DNA of 6,878 nucleotides from Actinomycetota bacterium (GTDB lineage Bacteria; Actinomycetota; Actinomycetes; Nanopelagicales; Nanopelagicaceae). Positions 1 to 6,264 of this stretch are shown in pieces. The notes below the pieces were generated by a model, which had not been told where the DNA came from, ran no database searches, and worked only from the letters and a program-made list of their open reading frames with translations. The DNA is taken from the NCBI GenBank assembly GCA_009704285.1, contig WLEM01000026.1, forward strand, positions 1 to 6,878, read 5' to 3'. Numbering within the stretch: position 1 is the first letter of the stretch; every line of letters starts with the position of its first letter. Position numbers and translations under genes: made by a program.

Positions 1-828
1 CAAGAGGTATTGGATGATCCAGAGATTGATGTAATTTATAACGCGCTACACAATAGTGCCCACGCCCCGTGGAATATCAAAGCTTTAGCTGCTGGTAAGC
101 ATGTATTAAGTGAGAAGCCATCAGCAAGCAATGCCGCTGAGGCGAAGGAGGTAGTTTCTGCAGTTAGTAAATCTGGAAAAATCTTTATGGAGGGATTTCA
201 CTACTACTACCACCCAGTCTTTCAACGATTACTTGCAATAATAAAATCTGGTGAAATTGGTGAGGTAATCAAGGTGGAATCAGCATTACTAATTCCTATG
301 CCAAAACCGGGTGATTTAAGATTGCAATTTGATTTAGCAGGGGGCTCACTTATGGATGTTGGTTGCTACGCCATCCATAGTCAGCGAATGATCAGTCAAC
401 TAATCACCGATGGTGAGCCAGCGGTGGTAAAAGCTGAGGCAAATGCTCCCGATGGAAAGATTGATACCAGGTTATATATTCAACTTAAGTATCCAAATGG
501 TGTGGCAGCTCTAGCAAAAGGTGATTTTGAAACCGAGGGCATGCAAGCCCCACTGACTGTGACTGGCAGTAAGGGCAGTGTCTACCTACCTAATTTCGTA
601 GCGGCAGGATTAGATCCAAGAGTTATTGTTGAATCAGGTGGACAAAAGCGGGTAGAACATCTGCCCTCAATCTCCACCTACACCTATCAACTCCTAGCCT
701 TTGCCGATGCAGTTGATTTGGGTAAGCCGGTTAAAACTGATGCAAAGGATGCGCTGGCTCAATCTGCGCTAATAGATAGCGCATACTTAAGTGCCCATCT
801 TCCGCTAAGGCCGATTTCAAAAATTTAG
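1..828 (+). CDS. Gfo/Idh/MocA family NAD(P)-dependent oxidoreductase, 5' truncated
   Basis: The reading frame is open from the first base, so the start lies upstream; the TTG at position 10 is only an internal Leu codon. The visible 275 residues lack roughly the first 60 of the family, including the GxGxxG nucleotide-binding loop. What remains is typical: the end of the Rossmann fold with PEIDVIYNAL and AGKHVLSEKP (the EKP Lys is about residue 39 of the fragment), then the alpha/beta C-terminal domain with FHYYYHP and GGSLMDVGCYAIH, where family members carry catalytic and sugar-binding residues. It most resembles the glucose-fructose oxidoreductase / dihydrodiol dehydrogenase branch. Family members oxidise or reduce sugars, inositols or cyclic diols in the cytoplasm; the substrate here cannot be told. 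The stop codon overlaps the stop of the convergent regulator gene by 4 bp. The family call is firm, the branch is not. Confidence 0.93.
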   Translation, partial: QEVLDDPEIDVIYNALHNSAHAPWNIKALAAGKHVLSEKPSASNAAEAKEVVSAVSKSGKIFMEGFHYYYHPVFQRLLAIIKSGEIGEVIKVESALLIPMPKPGDLRLQFDLAGGSLMDVGCYAIHSQRMISQLITDGEPAVVKAEANAPDGKIDTRLYIQLKYPNGVAALAKGDFETEGMQAPLTVTGSKGSVYLPNFVAAGLDPRVIVESGGQKRVEHLPSISTYTYQLLAFADAVDLGKPVKTDAKDALAQSALIDSAYLSAHLPLRPISKI

Positions 829-2396
829 ATTAGAAGTAGTTTTTGACCTTTAGCAACAGCTTCAACTCTGCCGGTAACTCCTAATTTGCGATAGAGATTT
901 CTAAGATGTGTTTTCATCGTATTTTTAGAGATATGTAGCGTTTTACTTATTGCCTCTAGGGATTTACCAGAGGCTAGATGCTTAAGCACATCTATTTCAC
1001 GAGTGGTTAAGCCTTCACTACCAGCTTTGCTCGCCTCACTACGCTCTTTTAATCTCTTAATGCAATCTCGGGCTAATTCTTCTATGTAATATGAATGTTC
1101 TTCTTTAGCAATTTCAATTATCAAATTGATGTGATGATCAGCTTGTCTGATAAAGAATTCACGGCACCCAGTGATTTCACCTATGTTCAAAGCCTTTTTC
1201 ATCCAATATTTAGGAGTCTTTCCAGCCTCTGCTTTGAATTCAGATAAATACATATACTTATAAATTTGCTCCTTGTAGCTTCTCTCAGGTAGCTCCATAA
1301 CCTCTGTACGAGTAAGACTTTTGCCACCAGAATTTTCAGTAAGAGCAGATTTAACATGCCTAATGTAAGGCAAATCTGGTGAGCGAGCGATCAAAAGATT
1401 ACATCTTGCAGTGTCATTTAGAATAAATCGAATATACAGCTCAGTAACATCTATCAACCAGGCTAAATCATTTTTCTTCGAGATCGGATCTATCTCTTCG
1501 TTGAGGTGATTCAACCTATCCAAAGCCTCAGAAACTCTGGATTGGGCTGTCAAAATTCTAATTGCAAAAGTCTCTGCTAGAACATAGTAAAGTATTGATT
1601 TATTACGTTTTGCATCAACTTTTAATTCATTCAATTCATTTAAAGCCTGATCCAGTTTAGAAAACTCAAACATAGTTCTTGCAACTATATACTTACAATC
1701 TAGTGGCGCAGTTATTCCTACGAAACCATTTGCTTCTGCTGATGCTATTCCCATTTTTGCAAACTCATTGGCTTTTATGTAATTTCCTTCTTCATAATAA
1801 TTTAAGGACTTAATAGCAATCAAGTGATATGAAATGTTAGTCCCGCCAAACTCGCTTACTAAATCCTCAACCTGTGATTGTGCAGCTTGCATTACAGGTA
1901 GATCTGAATATAGATGGTCAATCATTGATTTTGTTCTTATGAGAATAGGCTTATCTATTCCCTCTAGATCGGTTGTTAATACTGGTGTATTAAGTGCTGT
2001 ATCAATTTGTTCTCTAGCTTTAACTAGATCACCTTCTGCAAAACAAATAAAGGAGCGTGTATAGGCAATAAGTTTCTCTAAAAAGTCTTGAATTTTTGTT
2101 TTATTTTTTTCAATCTCCAGTTCTAATGCAATTGCCTGAGCACTCACATAATCTAATTCAACTAAGTAACCCATCAGCGCAAATGCTTTTTGAAGAGCTT
2201 TACCCTCTAATGATTGATCGCCAGCGTACTTTGACAACTTAATTAATTGTTTACCTTGACCGGTTTGGGCTAATTCTCTGGCGGTATTGGCAAACATCTG
2301 ATAAATAAAATCAATATCCCCTCGCTCAATTGCCGATTCAAGGGCAGAGGTGGTGGCGCTGCGAACTGAGGGTGAGGAGATTGGGTTCTTCGCCAT
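825..2396 (-). CDS. LuxR-family transcriptional regulator with MalT-like C-terminus, no ATPase domain
   Basis: This 523-residue protein ends in a LuxR/GerE helix-turn-helix (about 462-516). The motifs LTTREIDVL, ISKTLHISKNTMKTHLRNLY and KLGV closely resemble the DNA-binding end of MalT, so it probably binds DNA and regulates transcription. Residues about 15-455 are predominantly helical with repeated Ala/Leu/Tyr spacing, consistent with TPR-like helical repeats as in the MalT sensor region. No Walker A or B motif is visible, so the ATPase module of MalT/LAL regulators (about 900 residues) is absent. No receiver domain, signal peptide or membrane segment is visible. The ATG start at 2396 gives the longest frame, but neither a Shine-Dalgarno sequence nor a TANNNT box is well placed before it, so the start is less certain than the frame. 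It is divergent from trhO across 141 bp that hold several inverted repeats, and could control itself or trhO. The inducer is unknown. Confidence 0.88.
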   Translation of the reverse strand: MAKNPISSPSVRSATTSALESAIERGDIDFIYQMFANTARELAQTGQGKQLIKLSKYAGDQSLEGKALQKAFALMGYLVELDYVSAQAIALELEIEKNKTKIQDFLEKLIAYTRSFICFAEGDLVKAREQIDTALNTPVLTTDLEGIDKPILIRTKSMIDHLYSDLPVMQAAQSQVEDLVSEFGGTNISYHLIAIKSLNYYEEGNYIKANEFAKMGIASAEANGFVGITAPLDCKYIVARTMFEFSKLDQALNELNELKVDAKRNKSILYYVLAETFAIRILTAQSRVSEALDRLNHLNEEIDPISKKNDLAWLIDVTELYIRFILNDTARCNLLIARSPDLPYIRHVKSALTENSGGKSLTRTEVMELPERSYKEQIYKYMYLSEFKAEAGKTPKYWMKKALNIGEITGCREFFIRQADHHINLIIEIAKEEHSYYIEELARDCIKRLKERSEASKAGSEGLTTREIDVLKHLASGKSLEAISKTLHISKNTMKTHLRNLYRKLGVTGRVEAVAKGQKLLLI

Positions 2397-2436
2397 GGCT
2401 CAAGGGTGAGGCAAAAGGCCGTTTTTTAGTAGCGGC

Positions 2437-2476
2437 ATCACCCCCTAATTGGGGTGAGTTAAGGGGGGATTTTTTT
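2437..2476 (+). terminator. Terminator-like hairpin with T-run upstream of trhO
   Basis: On the + strand, ATC-(A)-CCCCCT at 2437-2446 pairs with AGGGGGGAT at 2462-2470, giving nine base pairs with A2440 bulged and a 15-base loop. A run of T covers 2470-2476. This is the shape of an intrinsic terminator. It would stop + strand transcription that arises antisense to the LuxR-type gene before it reaches trhO. If a promoter lies further left, it could act as an attenuator. The pairing was done by eye without a folding energy. Confidence 0.35.
2438..2457. repeat. Inverted repeat TCACCCC-N6-GGGGTGA
   Basis: Two perfect 7-bp arms (2438-2444 and 2451-2457) flank a 6-base spacer, CTAATT. The repeat lies 42 bp before the start of the LuxR-type gene on one side and 81 bp before trhO on the other, so it could be a protein-binding site or a hairpin in RNA from either strand. 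The left arm can also pair with a G-rich tract farther right (see the terminator-like entry). Confidence 0.5.
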
Positions 2477-2503
2477 GGGATTGACTGAAATTTGAGCGTG
2501 AAT

Positions 2504-2522
2504 TTCACCTGATTCAGGTTAA
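2504..2522. promoter_or_regulatory. Palindromic candidate operator TTCACCTGATTCAGGTTAA
   Basis: ACCTGA and TCAGGT form a perfect palindrome around a single T at 2513. With the flanks, eight of nine positions on each side are complementary over 19 bp. It ends 3 bases before the -10 box of trhO and covers the expected -35 region (TTCACC at 2504-2509, 16-bp spacing), the usual place for a repressor site. The binding protein is unknown; the divergent LuxR-type regulator is one candidate. Confidence 0.45.
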
Positions 2523-2525
2523 GGA

Positions 2526-2531
2526 TAAAAT
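2526..2531 (+). promoter_or_regulatory. -10 box TAAAAT of trhO, probably leaderless
   Basis: TAAAAT matches the sigma-70 / SigA -10 consensus and ends 6 bases before the ATG at 2538. Transcription would start at about the A of the start codon, giving a leaderless mRNA. The alternative reading is that AAGGA at 2521-2525 is a Shine-Dalgarno sequence, but it is 12 bases from the ATG, which is long. The -35 element is weak (TTCACC). Confidence 0.5.
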
Positions 2532-2537
2532 TTAGTT

Positions 2538-3446
2538 ATGAATTTACCTAAGGTGATCCTCTATTACACCTTCACCCCACTATCAGATCCAGCTGCGATA
2601 AAGATCTGGCAGAAAAATCTATGTGAAGGATTAAATCTAAAGGGGCGAATTATTGTTTCACCCCATGGCATAAATGGCACCTTGGGTGGGGATATAAATG
2701 ATTTAAAGAAATACATAAGACAAACCAGATCATATGAAGGTTTTGCCAAGATGAAATTTAAGTGGTCAGATGGCACTGGAAATGATTTTCCAAAGTTGAG
2801 TGTCAAAGTTAGAGCTGAGTTAGTTGCCTTTGGAAATCCTGATGAGATTAAAGTTGATAAAAATGGTGTTATTGGTGGTGGCAAACATTTAAAGCCTGCT
2901 CAGGTTGATGAACTAGTAGCAAAACATGGCGATGATGTAGTTTTCTTTGATGGTCGAAATGCCTTTGAAGCACAGGTGGGAAGATTTAAAAATGCAGTTA
3001 TTCCAAATACATCAACGACAAGAGATTTTGTTGCCGAGCTTGATAGTGGCAAGTATGACCATCTTAAAGATAAGCCGGTAGTTACCTACTGCACCGGTGG
3101 AATTAGGTGCGAGGTTTTATCCTCGGTTATGAAAACTCGGGGCTTTAAAGAGGTTTATCAAATTGATGGTGGCATCTTTACCTACGGCAAAGAGTTTGGT
3201 GATGATGGACTTTGGGAGGGTGCGCTCTATACCTTTGATAATCGAATGTCGATTGAGTTTAGTGATAAGACAAAATCAATTGCTAATTGTGAAAAATGTA
3301 ATGCCCCAGCAAATCGCTTTTACGACTGTCCGCAGCCACCATGTAACTCTTTGAATTTGCTCTGCTCTAATTGTGCTAAAACTTTAAATGATGATATTTG
3401 TAAACATCCACAACGTAAATACACCAACGCGGAGTTAATTGGCTAA
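2538..3446 (+). CDS. trhO: tRNA uridine(34) hydroxylase TrhO, rhodanese domain
   Basis: TrhO (YceA family) hydroxylates uridine 34 of certain tRNAs to 5-hydroxyuridine in an oxygen-dependent, prephenate-independent reaction, the first step toward the xo5U-type wobble modifications. The 302 residues fit the family length. Residues about 1-90 form the acylphosphatase-like N-terminal domain (YYTFTPL, SPHGINGTLGG). A rhodanese domain spans about 120-225, with VFFDGRNAFEAQVG and the active-site loop CTGGIRCE, in which Cys185 is the expected catalytic residue. The C-terminus carries the family's Cys-rich, probably zinc-binding tail, with Cys at 251, 254, 264, 269, 276, 279 and 288. The ATG at 2538 matches the family start. 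It appears to be a single-gene transcript from its own promoter. Its 3' end overlaps the end of the convergent DinB-type gene by 12 bp. Confidence 0.95.
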   Translation: MNLPKVILYYTFTPLSDPAAIKIWQKNLCEGLNLKGRIIVSPHGINGTLGGDINDLKKYIRQTRSYEGFAKMKFKWSDGTGNDFPKLSVKVRAELVAFGNPDEIKVDKNGVIGGGKHLKPAQVDELVAKHGDDVVFFDGRNAFEAQVGRFKNAVIPNTSTTRDFVAELDSGKYDHLKDKPVVTYCTGGIRCEVLSSVMKTRGFKEVYQIDGGIFTYGKEFGDDGLWEGALYTFDNRMSIEFSDKTKSIANCEKCNAPANRFYDCPQPPCNSLNLLCSNCAKTLNDDICKHPQRKYTNAELIG

Positions 3447-3896
3447 TAGCTGATTTGCGTGATCCTTTGGATGGTTTATGTAACTTTTAAACCATTTTCG
3501 AAGATCATAAGCACCACTTTCAGTGTGAGTGCCAGATTTTGAAAGATCTGAAACCTCTAATCGCTTTATAATTTCAAGAGATGCCGCACGAGAGGCCTTA
3601 AACAAAGCAAGGGATGCCTCAATTGGTAGAACTAGATACCCCAAAGTGGGATTTTGTGCCCATTTATTTTCATCATAACCCTGGATGATGGTGCCAGGCT
3701 CTGCGATTAATCTCTTTAAGCGAGCGCAGGATTGTGATTCACTATCGGCTAGGTGGTGAATTACCTGCCGTGGATTCCAACCATCACTTTTTGGTTTATC
3801 TAAATCAGCTGGATCCAACTTGGCATAGGCTGCTAGAAAAACTTCAGTAGCTGCTTGGTAATCACTGGCTAATGCTTTTAGTTCTGCTTCGCTCAT
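3435..3896 (-). CDS. DinB superfamily protein, YfiT / thiol-S-transferase-like
   Basis: This 153-residue protein has the four-helix DinB_2 pattern. The three likely metal-binding His residues are visible: His48 in GWNPRQVIHHLADSE, and His142 and His146 in HPKDHANQL, the classic H...HxxxH arrangement. The GYDENKWA segment and the DGWNPRQVIHH stretch resemble Bacillus YfiT, a protein linked to bacillithiol transfer. In an actinobacterium the equivalent cofactor would be mycothiol, but that is inference. Members are cytoplasmic metal-dependent transferases or hydrolases acting on electrophilic small molecules; the substrate here is unknown. It is the last gene of the - strand run, 9 bp after the FUSC-like gene. 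Its AGGA ribosome site overlaps the stop codon of that gene. Confidence 0.87.
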   Translation of the reverse strand: MSEAELKALASDYQAATEVFLAAYAKLDPADLDKPKSDGWNPRQVIHHLADSESQSCARLKRLIAEPGTIIQGYDENKWAQNPTLGYLVLPIEASLALFKASRAASLEIIKRLEVSDLSKSGTHTESGAYDLRKWFKSYINHPKDHANQLLAN

Positions 3897-3903
3897 ATTC
3901 CTA

Positions 3904-3907
3904 TCCT
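3904..3907 (-). promoter_or_regulatory. Ribosome binding site AGGA of the DinB-type gene
   Basis: On the - strand AGGA lies 7 bases before the ATG at 3896, an ideal spacing that fixes this start. It overlaps the TAG stop of the upstream FUSC-like gene, suggesting the two are translated from one message. The same bases also read TAGGAT, a possible -10 box, but the ribosome site is explanation enough. Confidence 0.6.
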
Positions 3908-5099
3908 ATCTGCGCAAAAAGCTTCTGATTGCATTTGAGAGCACAAGGCTTGCCTTGCTTAATCTACTAATGGGTGAACTACCGATTACCTTCACACTGA
4001 TCGGCTCTCCAGGGGTAGCAACTGAATATAAGGCAGGTGAGCTCTCATCTAATGAGTTTGCAATTATCTTCATCTGTGAAACTAGTGAGATACACCGAAC
4101 AAATTGAGTTCTAGGTAACTCCTCCGCCTTTGCAATTATCTCCTCAGTAAAGTTATCAGCAGCAAGGCGTAGATCCTTTGCAATATTATCGATCTGTTTA
4201 TCCCTGACCTTTGATTCAATTAACTCTAGCTTTTCGGTAATTGCGCTACTGGTTGCTGATAGAGCAAATGCAATTTGTCTATCAATACTCTCTTTTCGAT
4301 TAGGGTCCAAGGTTGAGTCAAATAAGGTTCTAGCCATACTGCGAATTTGCACCACCATATGTTCAATTGCTACACCTTGTATATATAAAGCCTCAGCTTG
4401 ATCAACCTCAGCAAGTGGTGACCACTTGGCATATCTTCTAGCTTCAATTGCTTGGGATCTTAAACTTGGTATCTCCTCCACCAATAATCTTGCCTTGGCC
4501 AACCAAGCACCCGCCTGCTTTTGCGAAAATCCACCAGCTACTCCCTCTGCCATCTCACTAATTAATTCAGCACCACGTTTACCTAATCTTGAAATTTGAT
4601 TAACAGTTCGACCTGCTGGGGTATTTGCATGGGAGAAATATGAAAAAACTATCGCAACCGCCGCGCCAATTAATGTGGAAATTAATCTATGTTCTGCTGT
4701 AGAGCCTGAGATTCCTGGGCCAATAACAATTAATGCGGTAACTGGCACATTTACCGAGGCCACCTCACCAAGCCGCAATCCCCTAGCCACAACTGAGCAA
4801 AGCAGCACTGTCATGCCAATCGCAATTGGTCCAAAGGAGAAGTAGTGAACTGTAAGTAGGGCAACCCCAGCCCCTATTGCCGTTCCAACAATCTGCCCTA
4901 AACCCTCTCTTACTGATTTATAAAGTGAGATTCGAATACTTAATGCACAAACAATCGCTGCTACTAAGCCACCTTTAAATACTAGGGAATCACCTATTAA
5001 CCAGGCGGTAGTGGAGGCAAGGGATGCAACAACAATCTGTCTAACCCAAGTCCTACGATTGGTAAAGAGTTTAATAAACCAGATTAAAAAACCTTTCAC
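3906..5099 (-). CDS. FUSC / aromatic acid exporter-like membrane protein
   Basis: The 397-residue protein has about six membrane segments in its first 160 residues (roughly 20-36, 44-58, 69-87, 89-107, 113-130 and 138-156), followed by a long, charged helical cytoplasmic region with coiled-coil-like stretches. The membrane part carries FUSC/ArAE signatures: REGLGQIVGTAIGAGVALL and, near its end, EHRLISTLIGAAVA. The family includes the E. coli AaeB-type aromatic acid efflux proteins and many untested relatives, so export of an organic acid or toxic compound is plausible but unproven. At half the length of full AaeB proteins it probably works as an oligomer. It starts with GTG, which overlaps the TGA of the HhH gene by 4 bp (GTGA) with no Shine-Dalgarno sequence, so its translation is probably coupled to that gene. 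Confidence 0.85.
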   Translation of the reverse strand: MKGFLIWFIKLFTNRRTWVRQIVVASLASTTAWLIGDSLVFKGGLVAAIVCALSIRISLYKSVREGLGQIVGTAIGAGVALLTVHYFSFGPIAIGMTVLLCSVVARGLRLGEVASVNVPVTALIVIGPGISGSTAEHRLISTLIGAAVAIVFSYFSHANTPAGRTVNQISRLGKRGAELISEMAEGVAGGFSQKQAGAWLAKARLLVEEIPSLRSQAIEARRYAKWSPLAEVDQAEALYIQGVAIEHMVVQIRSMARTLFDSTLDPNRKESIDRQIAFALSATSSAITEKLELIESKVRDKQIDNIAKDLRLAADNFTEEIIAKAEELPRTQFVRCISLVSQMKIIANSLDESSPALYSVATPGEPISVKVIGSSPISRLSKASLVLSNAIRSFLRR

Positions 5100-5362
5100 G
5101 GACGAAACTTAATTTTTTTAGCATTCATCAAAACTTTTAATCTGGCAATGGCGCTCTTGCCCATGCCATGTAAATTCTCTAATTCAGTTTGAGAGATCTT
5201 TCGCAGATCTGAAACCTTATACAACCGAGCATCTACCAAGGCACGTCTTGCGGGGGCAGCGATGTTGTACTCTCGCCACTCTCGATCTAATTTCTCATAT
5301 CTATCAAGCTCACTTTGCGGGATATCACAATTTGAATTTGAGGTTTTGTGATCCTTCTTCAT
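5096..5362 (-). CDS. Small helix-hairpin-helix protein, RNAP alpha-CTD-like
   Basis: This is an 88-residue basic protein. Residues about 33-80 (IAAPARRALVDARL, VSDLRKISQTELENLHGMGKSAIARL) match the helix-hairpin-helix fold seen in the C-terminal domain of the RNA polymerase alpha subunit. The HGMGKSA hairpin is at 65-71. Such proteins often bind DNA without sequence preference, or bind partner proteins; no enzymatic domain is visible. The first 20 residues are polar and probably disordered. The ATG at 5362 is chosen because a TAGAAT box lies 6 bases before it and no Shine-Dalgarno sequence is visible. The gene sits 17 bp after the DUF1801 gene and overlaps the FUSC-like gene by 4 bp. Its biological role is unknown. 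Confidence 0.82.
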   Translation of the reverse strand: MKKDHKTSNSNCDIPQSELDRYEKLDREWREYNIAAPARRALVDARLYKVSDLRKISQTELENLHGMGKSAIARLKVLMNAKKIKFRP

Positions 5363-5368
5363 GGCTAG

Positions 5369-5374
5369 ATTCTA
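5369..5374 (-). promoter_or_regulatory. Candidate internal -10 box TAGAAT before the HhH gene
   Basis: On the - strand TAGAAT matches the -10 consensus at five of six positions and ends 6 bases before the ATG at 5362, so a leaderless message for the HhH and FUSC-like genes could start here. No convincing -35 element is seen 16-18 bp upstream, and the box lies in the spacer between two closely linked genes, so it may be fortuitous. Confidence 0.35.
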
Positions 5375-5379
5375 CAACT

Positions 5380-5739
5380 TCACCTGCGCTTCTTTTTGAC
5401 CATTATCTGAACCATCCGCTGTGTCATCAATTTGCGCACTAATGTTTTTGGTAATGGCGTATCAAAGTGCAGAGCACTTTTCGTTTGCTTATATTTGACT
5501 AAATCAGTCTTTAAAGCAGCGAGTACTGAGCCACTAAAAGGATAAAAGGAGCAACCAGTTTTTCGTGCAGCAATTCCACAAACTACATCGCCATCTAATT
5601 TAAAGGCTGGAATTCCATATGAAATGCCCTGCTTTAAAGATGGCTCAACCTCTAAGATAATTTTGCGCATTTGCTTTAATAATGTCCGCTCTGGCTCTGC
5701 TTGCGCAGAGATATAAGCATCAACATCTTTCTTAGCCAT
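5380..5739 (-). CDS. DUF1801 / YdhG-like protein
   Basis: The 119 residues cover a whole DUF1801 domain. Recognisable features are VDAYISAQAEPERTLLKQMRKII, the GISYGIPAFKLDG strand-turn, CSFYPFSGSVL, and the SALHFDTPLP segment near the end. The fold family includes Bacillus YdhG/Fra, described as a frataxin-like iron chaperone; most actinobacterial members are untested, so a function should not be transferred from that protein. It is cytoplasmic with no signal peptide, and has a very basic C-terminal tail (KKKRR). The start is set by AGGA 7 bases before the ATG. It lies 25 bp after the GNAT gene and 17 bp before the HhH gene in the same transcription direction. Confidence 0.87.
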   Translation of the reverse strand: MAKKDVDAYISAQAEPERTLLKQMRKIILEVEPSLKQGISYGIPAFKLDGDVVCGIAARKTGCSFYPFSGSVLAALKTDLVKYKQTKSALHFDTPLPKTLVRKLMTQRMVQIMVKKKRR

Positions 5740-5746
5740 GCCAATA

Positions 5747-5750
5747 TCCT
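5747..5750 (-). promoter_or_regulatory. Ribosome binding site AGGA of the DUF1801 gene
   Basis: AGGA on the - strand is 7 bases before the ATG at 5739, with good spacing, and supports this start. It is embedded in TAGGAT, which would also fit a -10 box 6 bases before the ATG; the two readings cannot be separated from sequence. Confidence 0.55.
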
Positions 5751-5764
5751 ATTTACTAATTGAG

Positions 5765-6256
5765 TTAAATACTTAGATTTCGATACATTGGAAGATATAG
5801 CTGGCCGGGTTTTGATCTACTTGGAATTGGTTTACCACCTTCAATGAAACCCAACTTAAGGTAGGCGGCAATGGCACGTTTGTTTTCTGGCCATACACCT
5901 AATCCCTGTTTGAGCCATTTGTTTTCAAGACAGAATTTATCTATCTCACTTAACATCAAAGCCGTTACACCCTGCCCACGAAATGATTGCTCAATCCACC
6001 AGCCAAAAATCCAACAATCACTGCCCCGATCCTCGGTAGCTTTTTCTACTCCGATCAAACCAATATCAACACCATCTATAGAGGTGAAAAACCAATTTGA
6101 GTCCGCCAGTAATTGTTGCCAAAAGGTAATAGGTTTTTCTTTATCAACCTCATACTCAGCTCCATATGCATAAGGAGCATCCTTTAATGCTGCCAGGCGC
6201 AGGGTTCGAAGTCGCTCTGCCTCAGTAGCCGCTGCTTGTACCAGCTTGATATGCAC
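5765..6256 (-). CDS. GNAT family N-acetyltransferase
   Basis: The protein has 163 residues and spans a complete GNAT domain that would transfer an acetyl group from acetyl-CoA to an amine. The N-terminal helix segment ERLRTLRLAALKDAPYAYG is typical of a common GNAT branch. The CoA pyrophosphate-binding motif A is SFRGQGVTALML (Arg93, Gly94, Gly96), with Thr98 where Gly or Ala is more usual. Motif B is seen as PENKRAIAAYLKLGF (Asn125, Tyr132). The acceptor substrate cannot be predicted. The only start that fits the fold is GTG at 6256, with no Shine-Dalgarno sequence. It lies 8 bp after the stop of the small Cys-rich gene, so reinitiation by ribosomes leaving that gene is likely. Confidence 0.88.
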   Translation of the reverse strand: MHIKLVQAAATEAERLRTLRLAALKDAPYAYGAEYEVDKEKPITFWQQLLADSNWFFTSIDGVDIGLIGVEKATEDRGSDCWIFGWWIEQSFRGQGVTALMLSEIDKFCLENKWLKQGLGVWPENKRAIAAYLKLGFIEGGKPIPSRSKPGQLYLPMYRNLSI

Positions 6257-6264
6257 CAGAGTAA

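Noticed and set aside
1834..2064. 76-residue + strand frame
   Set aside because: It lies wholly inside the LuxR-type gene on the opposite strand, and its protein shows no recognisable family or domain.
2418..2436. Inverted repeat GCCG...CGGC around an A/T-rich loop as a terminator
   Set aside because: Only 4 bp of stem with an 11-base loop and no following T-run; it could equally be chance.
2481..2486. TTGACT as the -35 box of trhO
   Set aside because: It is a good -35 hexamer, but it lies 39 bases before the TAAAAT box, and no TANNNT box with good consensus lies 16-18 bp after it.
2504..2522. DtxR/IdeR-type iron box
   Set aside because: The half-sites are ACCTGA/TCAGGT, the opposite polarity to the AGGTTA/TAACCT halves of that family's sites.
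2564..2884. 106-residue - strand frame
   Set aside because: It is opposite the well-supported trhO coding sequence, and its Pro/Ser/Phe-rich composition is that of an antisense shadow.
3163..3354. 63-residue + strand frame
   Set aside because: It is out of frame within trhO, across the rhodanese and Cys-rich regions whose correct frame is certain.
5248..5442. 64-residue + strand frame
   Set aside because: It is antisense to the HhH gene and the end of the DUF1801 gene, with no ribosome site or family resemblance.
5871..6173. 100-residue + strand frame
   Set aside because: It is antisense to the GNAT gene, whose motifs A and B lie in this stretch on the other strand.
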